Shown: positions 45,428-55,346 of the stretch, in pieces | Layout of the letters: each line of letters opens with the position of its first letter | Numbering within the stretch: position 1 is the stretch's first letter | Source of the DNA: Microbulbifer sp. HZ11 | GTDB taxonomy: Bacteria > Pseudomonadota > Gammaproteobacteria > Pseudomonadales > Cellvibrionaceae | Assembly: GCF_000708675.1 (NCBI RefSeq) | Contig: NZ_JELR01000001.1 | Span: forward strand, 1,550,001 to 1,614,000 | Direction: 5' to 3' | Length of the DNA: 64,000 nt | Position numbers and translations under genes: made by a program | Notes under the pieces: model-generated | Told to the model about the DNA's origin: nothing | Seen by the model: the letters and a program-made list of their open reading frames with translations, nothing else | Database searches by the model: none

Positions 45428-47485
45428 ATGAACTTTTTTGAGTATCAGGATCGCGCCAGACGTAACAGCACCCTGCTGATCGCACTGTTTTTTGCCGCGA
45501 TCATCGGGCTGGTTGCTGTCACGACCCTGTTCGTGGCATTTCTTACCAGCTATTCCGACCTGCGCGACCCATCCACCGAGACATCGCTCATGACGATGCT
45601 CAGCAGTCTCGGCTGGGACACTATCGCCGGTATTGCGATCACCATTACTGCAATTATCGGTCTCGCCAGCCTGTTTCGGTTGCGCCAGCTCTCCGCTGGA
45701 GGCCAGGCCGTTGCGGAATCTCTCGGTGGACGCAAAATCAACATTTCCCCGGCAAATCCCGCAGAGCAGCGAGCGCTCAATGTCGTAGAAGAGATGGCAC
45801 TGGCGTCGGGCACCCCGGTGCCGGATGTCTATATCCTCGATGACAACGGGATTAATGCCTTTGCCGCAGGTTATGCCCAGGGCGACGCCGTCATTGGTCT
45901 CACCCGAGGCTGTATAGAACAACTGAACCGCGATGAGCTGCAGGGTGTGGTCGCCCACGAGTTCAGCCACATATTCAATGGCGACATGCGCATGAATATC
46001 CGTATCGTCGGCCTTCTTCACGGAATCCTCGTGATCGGCCTGCTGGGCAGCTGGCTGCTGCGGGGCAGCTACTGGAGCAGCGGGCGAGATAATCGGGGGC
46101 GGGCAGCCCTGTTTGGCATCGGCGCCGGGCTGGTGGTCATAGGCTATACCGGCACTTTCTTTGGCAACCTGATCAAATCGGCAGTGAGCCGCCAGCGCGA
46201 GTACCTGGCGGACGCGTCCGCAGTACAGTTCACCCGCAATAGTCAGGGTATCGCTGGCGCGCTGAAAAAGATTGGCCAGCACGCCGGTGGCTCTCGCCTG
46301 CAGGCCGCCAATGCCAGTGAATTCAGCCATATGTACTTCGCCAGCGGGTTGAAAAACAGCCTGCTCGGCCTGTTTGCCACCCACCCCCCACTCAATGCCC
46401 GAATCACCCGTCTGGACCCGCAATGGAGCGGGAGCGGCGAAACAAGTCCCCCAGGGGAGCTCCCGGCATCTTCAGGTAGCAACGCGGCGTCTGTGCAAGC
46501 ATCCCAGATACATGCAGGCACAGGCAGCCCGGGTGACGAGAACTACCAGACCCGACTCGAAAAAGTCCTCGAAGTCGTGGATAACAACATTGCCCAGCCC
46601 ACACACCAGCAACACCTGCTGGGTCAGGCCATACTGGCAGATATTCCATCACCATTGAAAACTGCCGCGCACGATCCATTTTCCGCGCGCGCGCTGGTGT
46701 ATGGCCTGCTACTGGACAACCGAAGCAATGGTGGCGCGATGCAGGAGCGGAACGATGCGGAGTCTTCGGAAACCGGTCACCGGGAGAAGCAACTCACCCT
46801 GCTCACCGAGATTGCCCACCCGGCCGTTCTGCGAGAATTCAACAAGCTGGCGCCACTCCTTTCCAGCACACCACAGCACTATCGCCTGCCGTTGATTGAC
46901 CTGTGCATCCCGGCTCTCAAGTCCCTTGCGCCGCAACAGTTTCAGATATTCAAACGCAACGTCATCAAACTGCTGCGTGCCGATGGCAAGGTGGAAATCT
47001 GGGAGTGGGCTCTTTACCGCGTGCTCATGCACGGCCTGGAGGCGAACCCAGACCGCCACCGCGCGCTGGGCAGCCGAAAGGGGAACAGCCAGGCCATCGC
47101 AGATGCGCAACAGTTTCTGCTGGCCACCATGGCACACGCGGACTGCGACAATTATCTGAACGCGAAACGTGCGTTCGAAGCGGGCACTCGTGCGCTGGGG
47201 CTGCCTGCGGCCCCTCTGCCCGCCAGGACCGATATTACCCTACAGCGCCTGGACAAGGCGGTGGCCATTGCGCGGGATATCTCACCACTGCAAAAGCCCC
47301 GGCTGCTCAAGGCCCTGGCTACAACTCTGGCCCACGATGGCGTGATTGGCGGAGGTGAAGTGGAGTTGCTCAGGGCCATTGCCGATTGCCTGGATTGCCC
47401 GATGCCCCCTGTTCCCGGCAGCCACGATCCGATCTCGCCCCAGGCGAGTGTTGCCTCGCCCAGAGAAACAGCCACGGTCAACTGA
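45428..47485 (+). CDS. Membrane M48 zinc metallopeptidase with C-terminal TerB-like domain
   Basis: A 685-residue HtpX/Ste24-type peptidase. Two N-terminal membrane helices (about 15-40 and 65-85) precede the HEFSH motif at 177-181, further hydrophobic segments around 190-250 and the downstream EYLADASAVQF zinc-ligand Glu. After residue about 340 comes a low-complexity linker and a ~300-residue, mainly helical region not found in HtpX. Segments such as RADGKVEIWEWALYRVL resemble TerB-like acidic helical domains. The gene forms a pair with lemA. Its substrate is unknown; membrane-protein quality control is a reasonable inference. Confidence 0.9.
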   Translation: MNFFEYQDRARRNSTLLIALFFAAIIGLVAVTTLFVAFLTSYSDLRDPSTETSLMTMLSSLGWDTIAGIAITITAIIGLASLFRLRQLSAGGQAVAESLGGRKINISPANPAEQRALNVVEEMALASGTPVPDVYILDDNGINAFAAGYAQGDAVIGLTRGCIEQLNRDELQGVVAHEFSHIFNGDMRMNIRIVGLLHGILVIGLLGSWLLRGSYWSSGRDNRGRAALFGIGAGLVVIGYTGTFFGNLIKSAVSRQREYLADASAVQFTRNSQGIAGALKKIGQHAGGSRLQAANASEFSHMYFASGLKNSLLGLFATHPPLNARITRLDPQWSGSGETSPPGELPASSGSNAASVQASQIHAGTGSPGDENYQTRLEKVLEVVDNNIAQPTHQQHLLGQAILADIPSPLKTAAHDPFSARALVYGLLLDNRSNGGAMQERNDAESSETGHREKQLTLLTEIAHPAVLREFNKLAPLLSSTPQHYRLPLIDLCIPALKSLAPQQFQIFKRNVIKLLRADGKVEIWEWALYRVLMHGLEANPDRHRALGSRKGNSQAIADAQQFLLATMAHADCDNYLNAKRAFEAGTRALGLPAAPLPARTDITLQRLDKAVAIARDISPLQKPRLLKALATTLAHDGVIGGGEVELLRAIADCLDCPMPPVPGSHDPISPQASVASPRETATVN

Positions 47486-47571
47486 TCGGCCAAGGCCACA
47501 ATATCCATAAAAGTGAAAGCCGGCATAAATGCCGATTGCTGTTCACTTAACGTAGCCGAGGGCGAAGGTGA

Positions 47572-47692
47572 CGATACCGGGTGTGGTCCTTTGAGACCTT
47601 CACCGCCAGGGATGGCGGTGCGGAGCCCCCAGGGATGGGTTACCGGGGGCGCCTAGCTCGTGCCTCACAAGACCGCACACGGTAGCGGTGCT
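47572..47692 (+). repeat. CAGGGATG-loop palindromic repeat, degenerate copy
   Basis: Imperfect arms (ACCGGGTGTGGTCCTTTGAGAC against GCCTCACAAGACCGCACACGGT) surround CACCGCCAGGGATGGCGGTG and CCCCCAGGGATGGGTTACCGG. Compared with other copies, the part after the second loop is longer and altered. It lies between the convergent M48 and Yip1-like genes. Confidence 0.8.
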
Positions 47693-47708
47693 GGAACTGA
47701 GCCACGAA

Positions 47709-48329
47709 CTAATAGTGATGCTGATAGACCGGACCGACCCCCATGGTCCAGATGATCACAGAGCAGATCATGATCGTGACCATTCCCACCAGGCCGATGG
47801 TCAGCACCGCACTGGCGTAAAGGAATGCACGCTCCTTACTCATATTCATCAGGATGGGGATACCCTCATAGAGCAGATAAACGGAATAAATGGCCGCCAG
47901 CCCCATTACTGTCACCACCAGCCACAGATGGGGATAAATCATCACAATCCCCGACAGAAGCACCGGCGTAGTCACAAATACAGCGAGCGCGGTGCCTTCA
48001 TAGTGACGAGTGGGCTCATCGCCTTCAACACCGTAGGCTTTGGCCATCCAGTTGATAAACTCTCCAACCAGATAAATCCCGATCAATAGCGCTAGATAAG
48101 TCACGATCGCCAGGCTACCGGCACTCGCTGGTGTCAGCTTGGACACGTGCCCGCCCAGTTCGAAGCCCACCTGAGTCACACCGATATAACCGGCAATACA
48201 GGGAATCAACGCCAGGATAGGTACATGACTGAGAAAAACCTGCAGAAACGAGTGCTTGTCCGCGCGAATGGACTGCCACTCTTTATCCGGATTGGTAAAT
48301 ATGCCAATGGTATGGCTGAGTAATTTCAC
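47709..48329 (-). CDS. Yip1-family membrane protein
   Basis: A 206-residue integral membrane protein with five or six hydrophobic helices and a short cytoplasmic N-terminus (IFTNPDKEWQSIRADKHSF) typical of bacterial Yip1-domain proteins. No catalytic motif is visible. Function in bacteria is unknown; a role in membrane organisation or tolerance to stress is only speculation. It is monocistronic, with its 3' end facing the M48 gene and a repeat in between. Confidence 0.82.
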   Translation of the reverse strand: MKLLSHTIGIFTNPDKEWQSIRADKHSFLQVFLSHVPILALIPCIAGYIGVTQVGFELGGHVSKLTPASAGSLAIVTYLALLIGIYLVGEFINWMAKAYGVEGDEPTRHYEGTALAVFVTTPVLLSGIVMIYPHLWLVVTVMGLAAIYSVYLLYEGIPILMNMSKERAFLYASAVLTIGLVGMVTIMICSVIIWTMGVGPVYQHHY

Positions 48330-48535
48330 TTGGGGTCCTCCTGTATACCGCTTGTTTGCAGTATCGGAAGGGCCGGGTCAATTCACCAATGAATAACAGG
48401 ATTCTGGCGTCAATTTTTACGCCAGCAGATCAAATGCGCCAAAAAGGTGATGAAAAGAGCAACAACGGAGGGGAGAAGAGCGAAGCGCCGGCCGCCGGCT
48501 CGTCACAGAGCTTTTGGCCAGCATCGACGTTTGCA

Positions 48536-48943
48536 CTACTTGACGACGCGCAAGGCCGGCTTCTTAGAGGGCTTTTTAAGGGTGGTTGGCGGTGTGGGCT
48601 CCGGTGGCTCCGGAGTTTCCTCTGGCTCAAACACCATTCCCTGACCATTCTCGCGGGCATAGATCCCGACCACCGCACCCACCGGCACCTGAATATCGGT
48701 AGGCACTCCACCAAAACGCGCATTAAAGCGGATCGCGTAATTGTCCATAGTAAGACCCATCACCGCGGTTTCCGACACATTCAGCACAATCTGACCATCT
48801 TCATTAACGTGCTGCTGGGGTACCAGAACGCCGTTCAGGTGAGTATCCACCAGTAGATAGGGAGTGCACTTGTTGTCGGTAATCCACTCGTAAAACGCCC
48901 GCAACAGATACGGGCGGTTGGACGTCATTGGCGGTTTATTCAA
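48536..48943 (-). CDS. sspB: ClpXP specificity-enhancing factor SspB
   Basis: A 135-residue adaptor that delivers ssrA-tagged and other substrates to ClpXP. The N-terminal substrate-binding domain (RPYLLRAFYEWITDN, then HLNGVLVPQQHV) is followed by a Pro/Glu-rich flexible linker and the ClpX-binding tail KPALRVVK. It starts eight bases after sspA, the standard sspAB arrangement. Confidence 0.95.
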   Translation of the reverse strand: MNKPPMTSNRPYLLRAFYEWITDNKCTPYLLVDTHLNGVLVPQQHVNEDGQIVLNVSETAVMGLTMDNYAIRFNARFGGVPTDIQVPVGAVVGIYARENGQGMVFEPEETPEPPEPTPPTTLKKPSKKPALRVVK

Positions 48944-48951
48944 TCAGCACC

Positions 48952-49581
48952 TCAGGCGCGCATTTCGCGTTCGTACTCGGTCAGGCTCTGCTGGAAGGCT
49001 TCGCGCGCGAACAGGCGATCCATATAGTCCAACAGGGGTTTGGCCTGCTTGGTCTTCGGCAGGGCAATTTCAAGCTGATCCAGACGCCAAAGCAGCGGCG
49101 CCATGCAGCAGTCCACCAGTGAGAACTCTTCGTTGAAGAAGTACGGCAGGTCCGTAAACATTGGCGCAATGCCTACAAAGCTGTCGCGCAGGTCTTTGCG
49201 AGCGGCGGCAACATCTTTGCCACCAGCCAGAATCTTATCCACCAGCGGGCACCAGTCACGCTCGATCCGGTGCATGATCTGGCGGCTCTGCGCGCGCGCA
49301 ACCGGGTACACCGGCAACAGCGGGGGATGCGGGAAACGCTCGTCCAGGTACTCCATCATGACCTTGGTCTCAAACAGCACCAGGTCGCGATCCACCAGGG
49401 TCGGCAGGGAGTTATACGGGTTGAGGTCGGCGAGTTCCGCCGGCTTATCATCGGGGTCGACGTCGATGATCTCTACGGAAACACCTTTTTCCGCCAGCAC
49501 GATACGTACCCGATGGCTGAAGTGACAACGACCGTCGGAAAAGAAGGTCATGGAGGAGCGCTTGTTGGTCGGCACACCCAT
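48952..49581 (-). CDS. sspA: Stringent starvation protein SspA
   Basis: A 209-residue GST-fold protein that binds RNA polymerase and reprogrammes transcription in stationary phase. The thioredoxin-like start [23 protein letters not shown] and the [15 protein letters not shown] motif are clear. It follows the pet genes by about 120 bp; a GC-rich stem near 49645-49682 before it may act as their terminator. Confidence 0.95.
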   Translation of the reverse strand: MGVPTNKRSSMTFFSDGRCHFSHRVRIVLAEKGVSVEIIDVDPDDKPAELADLNPYNSLPTLVDRDLVLFETKVMMEYLDERFPHPPLLPVYPVARAQSRQIMHRIERDWCPLVDKILAGGKDVAAARKDLRDSFVGIAPMFTDLPYFFNEEFSLVDCCMAPLLWRLDQLEIALPKTKQAKPLLDYMDRLFAREAFQQSLTEYEREMRA

Positions 49582-49705
49582 TATGGAACTACCTCAATCT
49601 ACTGGCCGGAACGATTCCGGGCCAACTATTCAAAACGGAAAACGGGCGGCGGGCTGATACCGGTAAACCGGCGGCCCACCACCCGGAAATGTCACAGGCT
49701 TACGT

Positions 49706-51907
49706 TTAGTGGTGCACGTCTTTCCAGTATTCGCGGTTCAGCAACCAGGCGAAAATAAAGAACACCAAAATAAACGCCAGCACGTAAAAGCCGATACGCT
49801 TGCGGGTTTCCGCCATCGGCTCGGCAATGTACTCCATGAAGTTGACCAGATCATAGACGGCCTGATCATACTCCACATCGGTCATGGAGCCCTTTACGCT
49901 ACCCACCTTCAGGCTGCCACAGTTGGCATCCATAATCGGATTGCCCATCTCATCGCGCACCACCTTGCCGTGATCGCGCTTGGGCCCGGGGGCGCACTCC
50001 GGCAGCCCCTGCAGTTCCATCAGCACATGGGGCATACCGACATTCGGAAATACTTTGTTGTTTACACCCAGAGGACGGCTGTCGTCTTTGTAAAAGCTAC
50101 GCAGGTAAGTGTACAGCCATTCGGGCGAACGGGCGCGAGCCACCAGGGTCAGATCCGGCGGAGTGGCGCCAAACCAGACTTTCGAGTCCTCGGGTTTCAT
50201 GGCGATCTGCATCAGATCGCCAATCTTGTCGTCCCCCAGCACCAGATTCTGCAGCATCAGTTCATTGGGAATACCCAAGTCTGTCGCCACCCGCTCCCAG
50301 CGGGAGAAGTTGGCACTGTGACAGCCCATGCAGTAATTGACGAAGTATTTGGCTCCGCGCTGCAGTGATGGTTTGTCGGTCAGGTCAGTCTTGATGTAAT
50401 CCAGTTCAACAGAACTCTCCGCGCCCACCGCCTTGATGGGAACAAAGGTCAGCAGCAGCACAGAGATAATACCGGTCATCAGCAGGATGAACGACTTGGT
50501 GCTGGACGGGCTGGTAACACGCTCCGGCTCCGGATGCACCACATCACGGCTGGTCAGCCACGGCAGTACCGCAAAGAACACCGCAAACACCATGGACATG
50601 GCGAACACAAACAGGCTCGCTTTGAAATTGACCACAGCCATCCACAGGAACAGGAAGCCGAAAGCTCCACTCACAATCCAGGACGCCAGGCCTTTTCGGG
50701 TGGTCGGATTGGTCCAGATCGGCATAGTCACGAAGAACGCAAAATAGAACAGGGTTGCCACCTGGGCCAGGAAGTTACGCCCCGGTGTTGGAGATTTCAC
50801 ACCCAGGTAGCCCAGGATAATGAAGATCGCCGCAAACACCATCAGCAGCACTTTTGGCAGCCAGCCCTTGTAGCGGATGGAGCGCACCGGGCTCTTGTCG
50901 AGCCAGGGCAGCACGAACAGAACCGCGATCGCCGCACCCATGGCCACCAGGCCGAGGAACTTCGCGGTCAGCGGACCAATATCAATGGTCACCGCGCGCA
51001 GAACCGCGTAGAAAGGAGTGAAGTACCACACCGGCGCGATGTGCTCCGGGGTTTTCAGCGGGTTCGCTTCCTCAAAGTTGGCGTACTCAAGGAAGAAACC
51101 ACCCATCTCCGGGAAGAAGAACACCACCACACAGAAAGCGAACAGGAATACCGCTACACCCACCAGATCGTGCACGGTGTAATAGGGGTGGAAGGCAACG
51201 CCGTCCAGCGGTACACCGTTTTCATCTTTGTTCTTTTTGATCTCGATGCCGTCGGGGTTATTGGAACCCACTTCGTGCAGCGCCAGGATGTGCAACACAA
51301 CCAGCAGCACCAGCACCAGCGGCAGCGCGATCACGTGCAGGGAGAAGAACCGCGTGAGGGTAATACCGGAAATCAGGTAGTCACCGCGAATCCACTGCAC
51401 CAGGTCTTCTCCCACCACAGGAATAGCACCAAACAGAGATACGATTACCTGTGCACCCCAGTAAGACATCTGTCCCCAGGGCAATACGTACCCCATAAAG
51501 GCTTCTGCCATCAGCACCAGGTAGATACACATACCGAATATCCACACCAGCTCACGGGGCGGCTTGTAGGAGCCGTACATGAGGCCCCGGAACATGTGCA
51601 GGTAAACCACCACGAAAAAGGCAGAGGCGCCGGTGGAGTGCAGGTAGCGAATTATCCACCCCATTTCCACATCGCGCATGATGTATTCCACAGAGGCAAA
51701 TGCACCGTCTGCAGTGGGTGAATAGCTCATGACCAGCCAGATACCGGTCAGCAGCTGGTTCACCAGAACCAGCATGGAGAGCACGCCAAAGAAATACCAC
51801 AGGTTAAAATTCTTGGGCGCGTAGTATTTACCCATATGGGTATCCCACGCGCGATAGATCGGCAGTCGCTGGTCGACCCAGTCCCCCAGTGCGGTTAGCC
51901 AGTTCAT
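49706..51907 (-). CDS. Fused cytochrome b - cytochrome c1 of the bc1 complex
   Basis: One uninterrupted 733-residue frame encodes both redox subunits of ubiquinol:cytochrome c reductase. The cytochrome b part (about 1-465) has heme-ligand pairs His90/His104 and His191/His206 and a Qo-site motif PVWY (292-295) in place of PEWY. A hydrophobic segment then ends in a signal-peptidase-like AVGAES site near 495, followed by cytochrome c1 with CMGCH at 526-530, a Met-ligand region (FPNVGMPHVLMEL) and a C-terminal membrane anchor. Fused b-c1 precursors that are cleaved after insertion are known from Bradyrhizobium (fbcH), and the same is inferred here. The start overlaps the Rieske gene stop by four bases. 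Confidence 0.94.
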   Translation of the reverse strand: MNWLTALGDWVDQRLPIYRAWDTHMGKYYAPKNFNLWYFFGVLSMLVLVNQLLTGIWLVMSYSPTADGAFASVEYIMRDVEMGWIIRYLHSTGASAFFVVVYLHMFRGLMYGSYKPPRELVWIFGMCIYLVLMAEAFMGYVLPWGQMSYWGAQVIVSLFGAIPVVGEDLVQWIRGDYLISGITLTRFFSLHVIALPLVLVLLVVLHILALHEVGSNNPDGIEIKKNKDENGVPLDGVAFHPYYTVHDLVGVAVFLFAFCVVVFFFPEMGGFFLEYANFEEANPLKTPEHIAPVWYFTPFYAVLRAVTIDIGPLTAKFLGLVAMGAAIAVLFVLPWLDKSPVRSIRYKGWLPKVLLMVFAAIFIILGYLGVKSPTPGRNFLAQVATLFYFAFFVTMPIWTNPTTRKGLASWIVSGAFGFLFLWMAVVNFKASLFVFAMSMVFAVFFAVLPWLTSRDVVHPEPERVTSPSSTKSFILLMTGIISVLLLTFVPIKAVGAESSVELDYIKTDLTDKPSLQRGAKYFVNYCMGCHSANFSRWERVATDLGIPNELMLQNLVLGDDKIGDLMQIAMKPEDSKVWFGATPPDLTLVARARSPEWLYTYLRSFYKDDSRPLGVNNKVFPNVGMPHVLMELQGLPECAPGPKRDHGKVVRDEMGNPIMDANCGSLKVGSVKGSMTDVEYDQAVYDLVNFMEYIAEPMAETRKRIGFYVLAFILVFFIFAWLLNREYWKDVHH

Positions 51908-52503
51908 GCGCTGCCCTCCTGATCCACGCCGATTACGATTACGTCATCCCCTTCATAGGAATAGGGAGGTACTTCCAGGTTATACGGCGCGGGTACACCG
52001 GTATATACACGTCCGGCCAGGTCGTACTTGGAACCGTGACAGGCACAGAAGAAGCCGCCCTGCCACTGATCGCCGCCCAAGTCGGCAGTGCCCACTTCAG
52101 GGCGATACATGGGCGCGCAGCCCAAGTGGGTACACAGACCGACCAGCACCAGAATCTGCGGTTTGATCGCTCGGTTTTCCGGATTCACGTAGGCGGGCTG
52201 AGTAGATTGTTCAGAATTGGGATCGCGCAGATACGGATCCACTTTGACAAGGTTGTCCAGTACTTCCTGGGTGCGGCGAACCACATACACAGGCTTGCCA
52301 CGCCACTCGACGGTGACCATCTGGCCCGGCTCCAGCTTGGCAATATTGTACTTAACTGGCGCGCCGGCGGCTTTCGCCTTGGCACTCGGATTCCAGGAGG
52401 CGACAAAAGGTACAGCGACTCCCACCGCTCCGGCACCACCTACAACGGAGGTAGCAGCGGTCAGGAATCGACGACGCCCCACATTTACACCGTCATCACT
52501 CAT
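51904..52503 (-). CDS. petA: Rieske iron-sulfur subunit of the bc1 complex
   Basis: A 199-residue [2Fe-2S] protein passing electrons from ubiquinol to cytochrome c1. The N-terminus has a twin-arginine-like stretch (GRRRFLTAATS) and one membrane helix. Cluster ligands are in CTHLGC and CACHGSKYD, with the conserved disulfide Cys residues. It is the first gene of the pet operon. The 450-bp upstream gap to rpsI (52504-52956) must hold its promoter; no other gene or clear site was recognised there. Confidence 0.96.
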   Translation of the reverse strand: MSDDGVNVGRRRFLTAATSVVGGAGAVGVAVPFVASWNPSAKAKAAGAPVKYNIAKLEPGQMVTVEWRGKPVYVVRRTQEVLDNLVKVDPYLRDPNSEQSTQPAYVNPENRAIKPQILVLVGLCTHLGCAPMYRPEVGTADLGGDQWQGGFFCACHGSKYDLAGRVYTGVPAPYNLEVPPYSYEGDDVIVIGVDQEGSA

Positions 52504-52956
52504 GACGTAGATCTCCCATCACAGCGCCCCGTAACCTGCAAATACACAGCTCCGAGACTGACTGGCCCAAACCCAAAATTCCGGGAAACCTCTGCCAAGT
52601 ATCCAAAAGCCACCCATTGCGGTAATCCAGGGTTAACCGCAATTCGGTAGCAACGGTGCAGCCTCAGTGGCCAAAAACCAGAGAGAACAGAGCACCCGCG
52701 CAACAACAGCAAGAGCCTATTGCCGCGAAATCAGAGACTTAAACAGAAACTCCCCTACAACTGGCCCGCTCGCCTGACCCGAAAACAAATTGGCCAAACC
52801 CCATGTGCAAGCGGATAGAAATTCGCGCAATGTTAAAGAAAATGCCAAATCGATACAAGGCGAATGCCGGAGCGAACGTCGGCAATCTCGCGGCGAACTG
52901 GCGGGATTTTAAACAGATCACAAAACGCGCACCGACGTACAACCAGAGGTGCAGGC

Positions 52957-52982
52957 AAAAAAAAGCCCGGCATTTGCCGGGC
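52957..52982 (-). terminator. Intrinsic terminator of rplM-rpsI
   Basis: The perfect 7-bp stem GCCCGGC/GCCGGGC with a 4-nt loop is followed by eight T residues on the minus strand, 20 bp after the rpsI stop codon. Confidence 0.92.
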
Positions 52983-53002
52983 CAGAAAAAAGTAATTCTC
53001 GC

Positions 53003-53395
53003 TTAACGCTTGGAGAATTGCGGCTTCTTACGCGCTTTACGCAAGCCGACTTTCTTACGCTCGACAGCACGAGCGTCACGCGTTACATAACCAGCCGCAC
53101 GCAGCGGCTGACGCAGAGACTCGTCGTACTGCATCAGCGCACGGGTCAGACCGTGACGGATCGCACCCGCCTGACCGAAGGAACCACCGCCCTTCACAGT
53201 TACGTTGATGTCGAATTTCTCGACCATGTCGACCATTTCCAGCGGCTGACGCACGATCATGCGTGCCACTTCGCGGCCGAAGTATTCGTCCAGGGAACGA
53301 CCATTAACGCTGATTTTACCCTCACCCTGCGCGATGAATACGCGAGCGGTGGAGGTCTTGCGGCGGCCGGTACCGTAGTATTGAGTAGTTGCCAT
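53003..53395 (-). CDS. rpsI: 30S ribosomal protein S9
   Basis: A 130-residue small-subunit protein whose C-terminal tail reaches the P-site tRNA. The sequence shows [16 protein letters not shown] at the start, and the conserved basic tail ending KPQFSKR. It follows rplM by 14 bp in the usual operon. Confidence 0.98.
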   Translation of the reverse strand: MATTQYYGTGRRKTSTARVFIAQGEGKISVNGRSLDEYFGREVARMIVRQPLEMVDMVEKFDINVTVKGGGSFGQAGAIRHGLTRALMQYDESLRQPLRAAGYVTRDARAVERKKVGLRKARKKPQFSKR

Positions 53396-53409
53396 GAGAA
53401 TGATTCCGT

Positions 53410-53838
53410 TTAGATCGACAGTTCAATCGGCTGCTGGGCCGCGTGAGGATGTTCGCTACCCTTGTACACCTTCAGTTTCTTGAACATGGCGCGACCCAGA
53501 GGGCCTTTGGGGAGCATGCCTTTCACAGCACTTTGGATGGTGCGCTCAGGCGCCTTGTCGATCAACTTCTCAAAGCTGATGGATTTAAGACCACCAGGGT
53601 AGCCAGAGTGGCTATGGTAGATCTTGTCTTTGGCCTTGTTGCCGGTCACGCGGACCTTTTCGGCGTTGATTACTACGATGTAGTCACCGGTGTCCACGTG
53701 GGGCGTGTATTCAGGCTTGTGCTTGCCGCGCAGGCGGTGAGCAATCTCGGCGGAAATACGGCCGAGAGTCTTGTCCGCAGCGTCAACAATGTACCAGTCG
53801 CGAGTGACCGCTTCCGGCTTGGCACTGTAAGTCTTCAT
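53410..53838 (-). CDS. rplM: 50S ribosomal protein L13
   Basis: A 142-residue large-subunit protein. It begins [20 protein letters not shown] and contains the conserved [18 protein letters not shown] and [19 protein letters not shown] motifs. ATG 53838 is chosen over an in-frame codon four residues upstream because it gives the standard length and has AGGTG about 10 bp before it. A weak hairpin (GGCCCCCATTTCGGGAGCC) in the leader could be an autoregulatory site. Confidence 0.98.
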   Translation of the reverse strand: MKTYSAKPEAVTRDWYIVDAADKTLGRISAEIAHRLRGKHKPEYTPHVDTGDYIVVINAEKVRVTGNKAKDKIYHSHSGYPGGLKSISFEKLIDKAPERTIQSAVKGMLPKGPLGRAMFKKLKVYKGSEHPHAAQQPIELSI

Positions 53839-53897
53839 GTTATAAAACACCTGTATATGGCTCCCGAAATGGGGGCCGTCCCACGAAAAGAGCGCGA

Positions 53898-53926
53898 ATA
53901 CTACATAAGCGCCATGGGCTTTTCAA
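53898..53926 (-). promoter_or_regulatory. Sigma-70-type promoter of rplM-rpsI
   Basis: The minus strand has TTGAAA (53926-53921) and TAGTAT (53903-53898) separated by 17 bp, with a predicted start near 53891, about 50 bp before rplM. Confidence 0.65.
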
Positions 53927-53974
53927 GCAGAAAATTGAGCAACTTGTGAACAGCCCACTGCGGCCATCCGGACC

Positions 53975-55123
53975 TCAATCCACCCGGTGCTGTCGCGCCA
54001 GATACTCCCGGGACTGCATCTCTTGCAGACGACTGACGGTGCGCTGGAACTCGAAGCGCAAGTGACGGCCGCCGTACAGTGACTCCGCAGGCTCCTCTGC
54101 AGAGATCACCAGGTTGACGCAACGGTCATAGAACTCATCGATCAGATTGATGAAGCGCCGCGCCTGACTCTCGGTGCGCTCGTCAAAACACGGCACATTG
54201 GCCAACAGTACCGTGTGGAACTCCCGCGCCAGCTCGATGTAATCGTTCTGGGAGCGTGGCCCATCACACAGTTCGGCAAATTCAAACCAGGCCACATCGT
54301 CAGACACCCTGGAGGCAACGATCGGACGCCCCTCAATATCCAAAGCGACCTGCTCGCGAATCTCCGCCCCTTCCACCATCAGGCTATTAAAGGAACGGGC
54401 GAGACTGGCATCCGCGTCGGCATCCAGCGGGTGATGATAAAGCTCGGCCATTTCCAGCGCCCGCAGCCGATAGTCCACCCCGTTATCCACATTGACCACC
54501 TTGGTATGCTCAAGCAGCAGATCAATGGCCGGCAGGAAACGTGCCCGCTGTAGCCCATCTTTATATAACCCCTCAGGGATAATATTGGATGTGGCCACCA
54601 GCGTGACCCCGCGCTGGAACAGCGCCTCTAGCAGATTGGCAAGAATCATGGCATCGGTAATATCCGAGACGAAGAATTCGTCAAAGCAGAGCACCCGGGC
54701 GCGTTCGGCAATGCGGTCGGCCACCTTTTCCAGAGGATTTTTCTCCCCCGCCAGGCTTTTCAGCTGGCGGTGCACTTCACGCATAAAGCGATGAAAGTGG
54801 GTGCGCTGCTTGCGCTCGAACGGCAGCGCCTCATAAAAGGCATCCATCAGATAGGTTTTGCCGCGCCCCACCCCACCCCAGAAATACAGCCCGGTTTCCG
54901 GCGCTCCGTCTTTTTTCCACAGGCGACGCAGGCCGCTGAGAAAACCACCACTGCTATGCGCCGCCAGCAGACGCTGGTAGAGATCCTGCAACTCCTCAAC
55001 CGCCGCCCGCTGCGCCGGATCTTCCACAAAATCCGGGCGCAGCAGGTCCCGCTCGTAGCGCTGCATGGGTGATAGAGGCGAGGATGCCAAGTTTGAGTCA
55101 ATCTGGTGCTGATCCGTGACCAT
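53975..55123 (-). CDS. zapE: Cell division ATPase ZapE
   Basis: A 382-residue AFG1-like AAA ATPase that associates with the Z-ring during division under stress. The Walker A motif GGVGRGKTYLMD and Walker B VLCFDEFFVSD are intact, followed by LEALFQRGVTLVATSN. Its size matches E. coli ZapE (375). It is divergent from zapG across about 220 bp, and rplM-rpsI lies downstream on the same strand. Confidence 0.95.
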   Translation of the reverse strand: MVTDQHQIDSNLASSPLSPMQRYERDLLRPDFVEDPAQRAAVEELQDLYQRLLAAHSSGGFLSGLRRLWKKDGAPETGLYFWGGVGRGKTYLMDAFYEALPFERKQRTHFHRFMREVHRQLKSLAGEKNPLEKVADRIAERARVLCFDEFFVSDITDAMILANLLEALFQRGVTLVATSNIIPEGLYKDGLQRARFLPAIDLLLEHTKVVNVDNGVDYRLRALEMAELYHHPLDADADASLARSFNSLMVEGAEIREQVALDIEGRPIVASRVSDDVAWFEFAELCDGPRSQNDYIELAREFHTVLLANVPCFDERTESQARRFINLIDEFYDRCVNLVISAEEPAESLYGGRHLRFEFQRTVSRLQEMQSREYLARQHRVD

Positions 55124-55346
55124 CTAATTGAAACCGTTCATAACATTTTGTGGCGACACCGCCAGGCGGGAACTGAGAAGTCGACCAACTGCCGATTGGC
55201 GCGCACTTTACCAAATCCATCACGCCTTGACACAAACCCCATGACATATGGGATCCGCAGGGCGCGTCGTGCGCGACGGAATTGCGTATAATAAGGTCAC
55301 CGCCACGGATGGGCTGGTGCCACTTTTACTTTGAGGAGAATGTATC

